From Pseudomonas lundensis (GTDB lineage Bacteria > Pseudomonadota > Gammaproteobacteria > Pseudomonadales > Pseudomonadaceae), in the NCBI RefSeq assembly GCF_002269125.1, contig NZ_NQKI01000001.1, forward strand, positions 62,001 through 126,000: a DNA stretch of 64,000 nucleotides, given 5' to 3'. Position 1 is the first letter of the stretch. Every line of letters begins with the position of its first letter. Positions 1 to 7,900 of the stretch are shown piece after piece. Under the pieces are notes generated by a model. That model worked only from the letters and a program-made list of their open reading frames with translations. It was not told the origin of the DNA and did not search any database. Made by a program: the position numbers and the translations under genes.

Positions 1-1
1 A

Positions 2-331
2 AACGACACCCGCCAAATGTTCGCCAAAGGCATTATTTCGGGCTGGATGATCGCAACCATGGTGTGGATGATCCCCTCGATGGAAAGCGCCAAGATGTGG
101 ATCATCGTCCTCATCACCTACCTGATGGCGCTGGGCGACTTCACCCACATCGTCGTCGGCACGGCGGAAGTGTCGTACCTGGTGTTTGCAGGCGAGCTGC
201 CCTGGAAGGACTTCTGGCTGATCTTTGCCGGCCCCACCCTGGCGGGCAACATCATTGGCGGCAGTTTTATCTTTGCCTTGATCAGCCATGCGCAAATTCG
301 CAGCGATAACCAAAAACCGCAGAAAAGCTGA
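2..331 (+). CDS. Formate/nitrite transporter family protein, C-terminal part
   Basis: The window opens inside this gene; the reading frame is already open at base 2. The visible 109 residues hold two or three hydrophobic segments and the family signature near the end (GDFTHIVVGTAEV, then PTLAGNIIGGSFIFALISHAQ), which matches the last transmembrane helices of FocA/NirC-type pentameric channels for formate or nitrite in the inner membrane. The substrate cannot be told from this fragment. The gene is followed by a hairpin that also faces the convergent hemolysin III family gene. The start and the N-terminal helices lie outside the window. Confidence 0.85.
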   Translation, partial: NDTRQMFAKGIISGWMIATMVWMIPSMESAKMWIIVLITYLMALGDFTHIVVGTAEVSYLVFAGELPWKDFWLIFAGPTLAGNIIGGSFIFALISHAQIRSDNQKPQKS

Positions 332-336
332 TCGCA

Positions 337-369
337 CCACCCGCAGGGGCAACGCGCCCCAACGGGTGG
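337..369. terminator. Nested hairpin between convergent genes
   Basis: Arms CCACCCG (337-343) and CGGGTGG (363-369) enclose a second stem, GGGGC/GCCCC (346-350 with 356-360). The structure sits in the 47-nt gap between two convergent stop codons and is followed by a short T-rich stretch. It probably ends transcription from both sides. Confidence 0.6.
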
Positions 370-378
370 CTTTGCTTG

Positions 379-996
379 TTAAATCACGTAATGGGCGATT
401 GCCACAAAGTGCAGCAAACTGCCTGCGATCACAAACAAATGCCAAATGCCGTGGGCATGACGCAGGCGGTGATCCAGGGCAAAAAAGATAATCCCCACGG
501 TGTACATCACACCGCCCGTGGCCAGCCAGATGAACCCGGCCGTGCCGAGCGCGGCGATCAGCGGCTTGACCGCCACCAGCACGATCCAGCCCATCACGGC
601 GTAAATCACAATCGACAAAATACGTGCTTCGGAGCGCGGTTTGATTTCTTGCAGCATGCCGATCACCGCCATGCCCCAGACAATCCCGAACAGCGACCAG
701 CCCCACGGCCCGTGCAACGTCACAAGGCAAAACGGCGTGTAACTCCCGGCGATCAACAGGTAAATCGACAGGTGATCAAACTTCTGCATGATCACCTTGG
801 ACCGCCCGCGCACGCTGTGATAAACGGTCGACACGCTGTACAGCAACACCAGCGTGACCCCGTAAATCGCCGCGCTGACAATCTTCTGCGGGCTGCCGTC
901 AAGGCACGCCATGACCAACAACCAAACACTGCCCACTGCGGCGGCCACGGCCCCCAGCAAGTGAGTCCAGGCATTGAGCTTTTCTCCGTGATACAT
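379..996 (-). CDS. Hemolysin III family (PAQR-type) integral membrane protein
   Basis: A 205-residue protein with about seven hydrophobic segments. Family landmarks are visible: the N-terminal YHGEKLNAWTHLLG with its conserved His, the central STVYHS and KFDHLSIYLLIAGSYTPF, and the C-terminal GIWHLFVIAGSLLHFVAI. These are the histidine-rich motifs of the YqfA/TrhA/hemolysin III branch of the PAQR superfamily, whose His residues bind a metal. Haemolysis itself is not a safe inference; TrhA-type proteins have been linked to membrane lipid homeostasis. An earlier GTG start at 1035 is open, but the ATG at 996 fits a GAGG about nine bases upstream and the usual family N-terminus. Confidence 0.85.
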   Translation of the reverse strand: MYHGEKLNAWTHLLGAVAAAVGSVWLLVMACLDGSPQKIVSAAIYGVTLVLLYSVSTVYHSVRGRSKVIMQKFDHLSIYLLIAGSYTPFCLVTLHGPWGWSLFGIVWGMAVIGMLQEIKPRSEARILSIVIYAVMGWIVLVAVKPLIAALGTAGFIWLATGGVMYTVGIIFFALDHRLRHAHGIWHLFVIAGSLLHFVAIAHYVI

Positions 997-1274
997 CTGC
1001 AACATCCTCAATAGCCGATCGTGCGACGGTGTCACTTTGATACGAGATAAGGGTCAAGGTTGCGAACTTAAAGGGCAATGCGCCGTTCGTCGAGGAAGAC
1101 AGCATTCCCCCCCTCTAATCCTAAGACCTGTAAGTCAAATCCTTCAGACCTTACCCACACAAAATCCGCACTTTTCACACACAAATCACCCATCCAACCT
1201 GACATAGCCTCCCGGCATGCACGCCCAGAATCACTCAACAGGCCCACCATAAATAACAGCCTGCGGGAGATCTC

Positions 1275-2351
1275 ATGAAGCTGACGCCTACATGGACATC
1301 ACCTCACTGGAACCGAAAAAGCCTACTGGCCATTTCGCACAAATGGCTTTACGAGCTGACTCAGCATCAAATCGCGGAACGGGAGCGAGCACTCCGACAC
1401 TTGATTGCTACACACAAAGGCCCCTTGCAATGCACACCGGCAGACGTCCCCTTACCGACCCTACACACTGTTCTGCAACACGCTCTGGTCGAATGCGAAC
1501 ATGGCTGCGGCCTGTTTCTTATAAGAGGCATACCCGTGGCGAACAAACCGCTACCACTTGCTCGTTTATTAGCATGGGGCATCGGTCTGCATAGGGGCGT
1601 ACCGTTAATTCAAAATGAAACTGAAGCGCTATTAGTTGAGGTTCGAAACAAAGACAATCTGTCTCCACAGAACATACGAGGCCATAACACATCCAGTGAA
1701 ATGGAATTCCATGTCGATGCTTGCGACTTGGTAACGCTGCTCTGCCTTTCAAAAGCCGCTGAGGGCGGCCGTTTTAAAGTGGTAAGCAGTCTGACCATTC
1801 ATCATCACCTCTCAACCCAATCCCCCCTTGAATGCAGAGCCCTCTCTTTACCCCTCCCCTTCATCGATGTCAGCAAAACCGAAATCGGTGAGCCCGGATT
1901 CTTCATGTGCCCCGTATTTACGAGGATGCCGGGCGCATTCAGCTGCCGTTTCTACAGAAAACGGATCCTGGCAACGCAAGAATTAAGCCACACACCAAAA
2001 ATTAACCCGCTCACACTCAAAGCACTGGACCATTTCCAGCGTATAGCGGGAGATGCTGACCTCAATGTCGAAATGGACTTACAACCGGGCGACCTTCAAT
2101 GCCTGAACAATCATGTCGTCTGCCATGCACGTGCAGCATTTCGGGACGGGAGCAAGCCTTCACAGCAAAGACATTTACTCCGTCAATGGTTGGCCACTGC
2201 TGTGAGCAGGCCGTTGCCGAAAAGCCACGCATACGCATACGGCTCTATTAAGGCGGGCTCACTTCGCGGCGGGTATCAAGGCTGGGCAATCTCTCCTGAC
2301 ATCAAAATCTTTCAGGAACGTCTTGCTCACTACAACCAGATAACGGTTTAA
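1275..2351 (+). CDS. TauD/TfdA-like Fe(II)/2-oxoglutarate-dependent dioxygenase
   Basis: A 358-residue protein with the iron-binding facial triad of this family: the HxD motif in EMEFHVDACD (about H146 and D148) and a distal His in the NNHVVCHARAAF segment (about H284), followed by HLLRQW, which supplies the Arg that usually binds 2-oxoglutarate. It is therefore predicted to use Fe(II), oxygen and 2-oxoglutarate to hydroxylate or cleave a small molecule. The substrate is unknown, and taurine should not be assumed. By eye the gene is richer in A and T than the housekeeping genes nearby and starts after a 280-bp stretch with no convincing gene, which suggests horizontal gain. A chromate transporter pair follows 24 bp downstream, but a functional link is not obvious. 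Confidence 0.75.
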   Translation: MKLTPTWTSPHWNRKSLLAISHKWLYELTQHQIAERERALRHLIATHKGPLQCTPADVPLPTLHTVLQHALVECEHGCGLFLIRGIPVANKPLPLARLLAWGIGLHRGVPLIQNETEALLVEVRNKDNLSPQNIRGHNTSSEMEFHVDACDLVTLLCLSKAAEGGRFKVVSSLTIHHHLSTQSPLECRALSLPLPFIDVSKTEIGEPGFFMCPVFTRMPGAFSCRFYRKRILATQELSHTPKINPLTLKALDHFQRIAGDADLNVEMDLQPGDLQCLNNHVVCHARAAFRDGSKPSQQRHLLRQWLATAVSRPLPKSHAYAYGSIKAGSLRGGYQGWAISPDIKIFQERLAHYNQITV

Positions 2352-2375
2352 CCCTGTCTTTTCGGGGAGATTGCT

Positions 2376-2939
2376 ATGCCACAGCACCTGGATCACATCG
2401 CGCCTGTTAAGCCCACACGCTGGCAACTTTTTTACAACTTCGCATGGGTTGGGCTTTTAGGGTTTGGCGGGGTTTTGCCGTGGGCGCGGCAGATGATGGT
2501 TGATCGGCGTGGCTGGGTGAATGAAAAAACCTTCAATGAACTACTGGCCATCGGGCAGTTCTTCCCTGGCCCTAATGTCTGCAACGTGGCAATTATCTAT
2601 GCGCGAAAGCAGCACGGGTTGCAGGGGGCCTGCCTTGCTGTGGTGGGGCTGTATTGCTTCCCTTCGCTCATCGCTGTTTCGGCGGGCTTGGCGTATGCCT
2701 CATGGTGGCAACATCAAACCGTCCAGCACGTGTTTGGCGCCATTTCACCCATTGCCACAGGGTTGATGCTCGGCACTGCATTGCGTCTGCTCAAGGCCAT
2801 GCCACCTGCTACCGCCAATTACACCGTGTTCGTTTTGACCTTCATATTGATGGGCGTGCTGGTGGTGCCGTTATGGACCGTGATGTTGATCAGCATTACG
2901 GTCTCGATGGTCTGGCGCCTGATTGACCGCAACGCCTGA
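2376..2939 (+). CDS. Chromate transporter, N-terminal-type half (short CHR protein)
   Basis: A 187-residue membrane protein of the short-chain CHR family. The motif LLGFGGVLPWARQMMVD followed by the GQFFPGPNVCNVAI segment matches the conserved first-helix and helix 2-3 loop region of ChrA half-proteins. Short CHR proteins occur as adjacent, antiparallel pairs that together equal one full-length ChrA chromate effluxer. The partner gene starts ten bases after this stop, so the two are almost certainly co-transcribed. A GGGGAG lies about seven bases before the ATG. Chromate efflux is the family role; other oxyanions are possible. Confidence 0.85.
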   Translation: MPQHLDHIAPVKPTRWQLFYNFAWVGLLGFGGVLPWARQMMVDRRGWVNEKTFNELLAIGQFFPGPNVCNVAIIYARKQHGLQGACLAVVGLYCFPSLIAVSAGLAYASWWQHQTVQHVFGAISPIATGLMLGTALRLLKAMPPATANYTVFVLTFILMGVLVVPLWTVMLISITVSMVWRLIDRNA

Positions 2940-2948
2940 GGAGCAACC

Positions 2949-3497
2949 ATGCAGCCGGTACTGTTTCACCTGATGCTCCAGTGCGGGTTGTGGTCGCTGA
3001 TGGCCATCGGCGGTAACACCGTGGCACTGGGGGATATTCACCGTTACACGGTGGCCGAGATGCGATGGCTGAACGACGCACAGTTCGTATCGTTTTTTGC
3101 CCTGTCTCAAGCACTGCCGGGCCCGAACGGTATGTTTCTGGTATTCATCGGGCAACACGTGGCGGGCGTACCCGGAGCGTTGGCGACATTGATCGCCAAA
3201 TTGCTGCCGTGCTCTGCATTGACATGGTTTGGCGCAGGCTGGCTGGAGCATCATGCCGATACACCTTGGGTGCTCATGACCAAGCGCGCACTCGTGCCTG
3301 TTTCGATCGGGTTGATACTGGCAGCCAGTTACATTTTGATCGGCAGTCTTGAGCTCAATCGCCTCAGCCTGTTGCTGACAACAGTCAGTGCCCTCGTGGT
3401 GGTGTTCAGCAAGCTCAACCCCCTTTGGTTGATCGCCACGGGCGTAGGGCTAGGATTGCTGAGCGCTCAGTCAGGGGCGTACTGGTTTGGAAGCTAA
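2949..3497 (+). CDS. Chromate transporter, C-terminal-type half (short CHR protein)
   Basis: The second member of a short-chain CHR pair, 182 residues and strongly hydrophobic. It carries the family pattern SLMAIGGNTVALGDIHR near the N-terminus and ALSQALPGPNGMFLVFIG in the helix 2-3 loop, corresponding to the PGP motif of the partner. A GAGGAG sequence directly precedes the ATG. Paired halves are expected to form a heterodimeric chromate exporter in the inner membrane. No chromate regulator (ChrB type) is visible next to the pair, so expression may be constitutive or driven from the upstream dioxygenase gene. Confidence 0.85.
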   Translation: MQPVLFHLMLQCGLWSLMAIGGNTVALGDIHRYTVAEMRWLNDAQFVSFFALSQALPGPNGMFLVFIGQHVAGVPGALATLIAKLLPCSALTWFGAGWLEHHADTPWVLMTKRALVPVSIGLILAASYILIGSLELNRLSLLLTTVSALVVVFSKLNPLWLIATGVGLGLLSAQSGAYWFGS

Positions 3498-3534
3498 GGA
3501 CTCAACTTTCCACGCACATGCTTCCTTTACGGCT

Positions 3535-4434
3535 TTAAAGGGTCGCGAGCTTCTTCTGTTGTCTGGCCGCCGCCATCAACCACACTGCCGTGATAAGCGG
3601 TACGCCAACAATGAACAATGTCGGCCATCCAACCCCCCCACTCACGACCAGAGGGACGTGTTTTATCCCGTTCAGATATAAACCCAGCGCGCACGCAATG
3701 AACAAGAACACGATGTACATGACAACGCGCCCATAAGGTTTGCCGTTGTAAAAGAAATAAGCCCCTGCATAACCCGCCAGTGACACCCACCCTGCAGACC
3801 ACAGTTGATGAAAAGCGGCCTGATTAGGGCTCGCAACACCCTGCGCGTCAAGGTACTGCTTTACGTACAGCGCCAACAACGCAGCTGAGACCATCACCAA
3901 CAGCAGCTTGAACAGCCCGAGTATGAATCCGCGACTGTTCACCCGCATGGCTGACTCTTCTGCTTCATCCTCGTCCGCGCGGGTACGACGTAACATGACA
4001 GTGGTCACTAAACCCGCCGCGACGCCCCCCAAAGTCATGATGGTGAAGTTGGTCAATAGCGTGAATACCATGGACTCAAAGGCATCCTGTCGCTTGCCTT
4101 CAATCAACGTGACCACCTCAGCCTTTGCTACCTGTAACCCTTCACATGCGGCGCTGTCCGCATGGCACCTGACGCTTTCGCGCGATACCGTTTCAATCAA
4201 ATTCGTTGCGTGATCTTTCGAGTTCGCCTCGGCATTGCCTGCGAACTCGTGCGTGAATGACAAATGAAACAATATGAGGAAGGCACTAATGCCAGAGACC
4301 AGAAAACCCAAGCCACAGCCCATGCCCACTGGCAGCTTCATCACGAGAATGGCCACCGCCGCCATGGCTAGAAACCAGTAAAAAATATCGATGCCGTAGG
4401 GAACACTCGATATATCCATAAGCAAATCACTCAC
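3535..4434 (-). CDS. Uncharacterised multi-pass membrane protein
   Basis: I do not recognise this 299-residue protein. It has two hydrophobic segments in the first 60 residues, a soluble stretch of about 65 residues with three Cys, a third segment around VFTLLTNFTIMTLGGVAAGLVTTVML, an acidic patch (TRADEDEAEES) and four or five more hydrophobic segments to the C-terminus. The soluble part probably faces the periplasm and could form a disulfide. Two GTG starts are possible; the inner one (4434) has AGGAG at a normal distance, whereas the one at 4440 is too close. It occupies the place where I recall chpD and chpE following chpC in P. aeruginosa, and nothing suggests a pilus role. Confidence 0.6.
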   Translation of the reverse strand: MSDLLMDISSVPYGIDIFYWFLAMAAVAILVMKLPVGMGCGLGFLVSGISAFLILFHLSFTHEFAGNAEANSKDHATNLIETVSRESVRCHADSAACEGLQVAKAEVVTLIEGKRQDAFESMVFTLLTNFTIMTLGGVAAGLVTTVMLRRTRADEDEAEESAMRVNSRGFILGLFKLLLVMVSAALLALYVKQYLDAQGVASPNQAAFHQLWSAGWVSLAGYAGAYFFYNGKPYGRVVMYIVFLFIACALGLYLNGIKHVPLVVSGGVGWPTLFIVGVPLITAVWLMAAARQQKKLATL

Positions 4435-4493
4435 CCACACAACTCCTGTTCATTAACGTCCACGTTCAATTTATTTGTATCAATAACGCTGAG

Positions 4494-4943
4494 CTACTGC
4501 GACTCCAGCACAAGCTGCTCCAGCGCCCACAAATCCGGGATCTTGGCCACATGCTCACCCACTTGCACGGCTGCACGTTCCAGCGGGCAGAGTGGCACGT
4601 CGACGAAACTCAGTTGGCTGTCGAGTTTGTAGGAGCGCGGGATGCCTTGGACCACCATGGCGATGTACTTAAGCGCCGGGTTGCCGCTCAGGGTATTGAG
4701 GATGACGATGCGCGCCCGGTCACCGATCAGCAGCGGGCTGCCGCAGGCGGCTTCGAAGCTGATGAGCGGCAGGGGATGGTCGCGCCAGATGATCTGGCGC
4801 AGGTGCCAGGGCGGGGAGTCGCTGCTGGGTTCGCCACGCTGGTAATCGATCAGTTCGGCAATGGCGACGTTGGGCAGTAACAGGTAGCGATCGGCCAGCG
4901 GCAAGAGCAGGCACGTCAGGCTGCCTACACGGTGATCAAGCAT
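4494..4943 (-). CDS. chpC: CheW-like adaptor ChpC of the Pil-Chp chemosensory system
   Basis: A 149-residue CheW-domain protein (LTCLLLPLADRYLLLPNVAIAELIDY at the start, ending LWALEQLVLES). In P. aeruginosa ChpC is a second CheW-type adaptor that can couple receptors to the ChpA kinase controlling type IV pili. The ATG at 4943 overlaps the chpA stop by eight bases, pointing to translational coupling; an upstream in-frame extension would run far into chpA and lacks similarity. It follows chpA directly, so chpB is missing, and no chpD or chpE follows. Confidence 0.8.
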   Translation of the reverse strand: MLDHRVGSLTCLLLPLADRYLLLPNVAIAELIDYQRGEPSSDSPPWHLRQIIWRDHPLPLISFEAACGSPLLIGDRARIVILNTLSGNPALKYIAMVVQGIPRSYKLDSQLSFVDVPLCPLERAAVQVGEHVAKIPDLWALEQLVLESQ

Positions 4944-7900
4944 GGAAAGTGCTCCAGTAGGCGATGCGTTCCAGCAACACCGACTCTTGATACGGCTTGC
5001 CCAAGTAGTCGTTGACGCCAATGGCCATGGCGCGGTTCTGGTGCTTCTGCCCGGTACGCGAGGTAATCATGATGATCGGCATGTCTTTGAGGCGCGGGTC
5101 GTTGCGCACGTGCGTGGCCACTTCAAAGCCGTCCATGCGCGGCATTTCGATGTCCAGCAGCATCAGGTCCGGGGTGTGTTCTTCGAGCACGCTCATCGCG
5201 TCGACCCCGTCTTTGGCGGTGATGACGTTCATGCCGTTGCGCTCCAGCAGGCGGCTGGTGACTTTGCGCACGGTCACCGAGTCGTCGACCACCAGCACCA
5301 ACGGCGGGCGCACGGCAGGGATGAATTCGAGGCTGCCGCCCGCCTCGTGCTGAGCCCGCAGCAAGGGCTGACGCACTTGATGCGCGCGTATATATGCCAG
5401 CAAATCCAAAATCAGTACTACACGACCATCCCCCAGAATCGTCGCCCCCGACAACCCCTGTACAGCGGCAAACTGTGGGCCGAGGCTCTTGACCACGATC
5501 TCGCGCGAGCCCGCCAGCGCATCCACTTGCAACGCCACGCGCATGTCCTGGCAATGCACCAGCAGCACGGGCAATGAATGGGTTTCGCCTGCCAGTTTGG
5601 GCTTGCCCACGGTCTGTAACAACTCGCCCAGGTAGCGCAGTTCGTAGGTCTGGCCGCCGTAGTGATACAGCGGCGGGTTGAGCTGGTAATAGCCTTCCAA
5701 CTCGCTCGGCATGACCCGCACGATGCCTTCAACGGTGTTAAGCGCGATGGCATATTGCTCATCGGCGCACTGCACCATCAAGGCCCGGTTGAGGGAAACG
5801 CTGAAGGGCAAGCGGATCTGAAAGTGCACACCCTGCCCCGCCACCGAGTCGAGGGTCATGCTGCCACCCAACTGGCGCACTTCTTCGTGCACCACGTCCA
5901 TGCCCACGCCGCGCCCGGAAATCTGGGTGATTTTTTCGGCCGTGGAGAAGCCCGGCTGCAGGATGAACTGCAACACGTCGCGGTCGCTAACGCTGTTGAG
6001 CGGGTCCAGCAGGCCGCGATGGATCGCTTTGCGGCGCACGGCTTCAAGGGGGACACCGGCGCCGTCGTCGCGGATATCAAACACCACGTCGCCGCCTTCG
6101 TTGGACAGCTCAAGCGTAATCAACCCTTGCTCGGGCTTGCCGTTGGCATGACGCACCTCGCTGGGCTCCAGGCCGTGGTCGACGGCGTTGCGCAGCATGT
6201 GCTCCAACGGCGCCACCATGCGCTCCAGCACATTGCGGTCAATCTCGGCTTCGGCATTGATGACGCTGAATTCAACCTGCTTGCCCAACTCGCTGGCAAC
6301 CTGGCGCACCACCCGCTTGAGGCGCGGCAATACGCGCTCGAACGGCACCATGCGCGTGCCCATCAGGCCTTCTTGCAACTGGGTGTTCACCCGCGCCTGC
6401 TTTTGCAACAGGTTGTGTGCGTCCTGGTTGCGCGCGGCCAGTGTGGCCTTGAGGTCAAACAAGTCAGACGCGGACTCGAACAACGCACGCGACAGTTGCT
6501 GCAATTGCGAATGCCGGTCCATTTCCAGCGGGTCGAATTCGTCATAGGCCAGCCCCTCGGCCTCGCTGTGCGGGCGGTTGTGCAAACGGCCCTGGGTCTC
6601 GATGTCGAGTCGACGCAGCTGATCGCGCATGCGCTCCAGTGTGGTTTGCATCTCATTGAGCGCGACGTGACCATCGTTGATCTGTTGCTCAATGCGTCCG
6701 CGAATCATTGAGCTTTCGCCCGACAGGTTGACCATGTCTTCCAACAGTTCGGCCGGTACCTTGACGGTGTCCAGCCCGGTGCGCTCGCCTTCGGTCAGCG
6801 CCGTGGCACCCGCTTCGGCCTTGTTCGGCGCGAGCGTCTGGGGCGCTTGCGGGACTGAACGTTCGGTGCCGCGAATACGCTCGATCACGTCCTGCGGCGA
6901 CTGCAACGGCTGCCCGCTGCGCAGGGCATCGAGCATCTGCGCGGTGCGATCATGACAAACCTGCAACAAGGCAAACAGCTCGGCATCCGGGGTTACAACG
7001 CCCGCGGACACGTCTTCAAGCAGGGTTTCCAGCTCATGGGCGAAGTCGCCAATGGCGGTGATTTCCACCATGCGTGCGCCCCCTTTGAGGGTGTGCAAAT
7101 CGCGCAGCAGGTTTTCGACTTCAAGGGTGCTCTGAGGCTCAGCTTGCCAACGTGCCAATGCAGCGCCCGAGCTTTCGAGTATGTCGAAGGCTTCTTCGAG
7201 GAAGATTTCCAGCAACTCGGGATCGCCACCTGAGGCCGTGTCCGGTTCAGCTATGGGCTGTTCGGTAAGCACGGGGGGGTGCTGACGGTAGCTGCGAATA
7301 GCCTCAATCAGCTCGAAAGGCTCGCGCAGCGGTTGCTGCTGTTGCAGCTGTTGCAGCTGTTGCAGCTGTTCGAGCATGAGTGCCAGGTGCTGATGGCTGC
7401 GCACCAGTAATTGCGCCAGCGCCGGACTTTCGCTGGCTCGTCGATCCAGCAGGCCCTCGTACAAATGTTCCAATTCATGGGCCAAGTCGCCCACCGGAAC
7501 GACGCCTGCCATGCGCGCCCCACCTTTTAGGGTGTGCAAGTCTCGCTGCAAAGCGGACAAGGGCGCCAGGCTTTCAGGCTCGCTCAACCAGCGCTGCAAG
7601 GCTTGGCCAGCGCTCTCCAGAATGTCGACGGCTTCTTCGAGAAAAATGGCGACAATTTCATCGTCCAGCCCGTCAGCCTCGTCCTCGTAAGCGGATTTAT
7701 CCAGTTGCGCGGTGGCAGCCCCCAGCTCGGTGATGTCGAGGCTGTGGCTGCCATCGCGACGGATTAACCCCGTAGCCTCGGGCGCCAACCCTTGTTGCAG
7801 CAACTGGTTCAAGGTCTGGATGAGGGTCGGCTGCGGGGTGATTTCCTGACCTGCGGCCAACTGATCGAGCATATTAATCAACGCTTCGTGAGCATGATCG

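Noticed and set aside
1078..1278. 66-codon plus-strand frame before the dioxygenase gene
   Set aside because: No ribosome binding site, Ser/Pro/Lys-rich without domain features, and it overlaps the dioxygenase start.
5662..6711. 349-codon plus-strand frame inside chpA
   Set aside because: Shadow of a GC-rich gene; the chpA frame on the other strand has continuous kinase motifs.
7329..7370. Repeat cluster considered as a CRISPR-like array
   Set aside because: Units are nine bases, contiguous, without spacers, and lie in frame within chpA.
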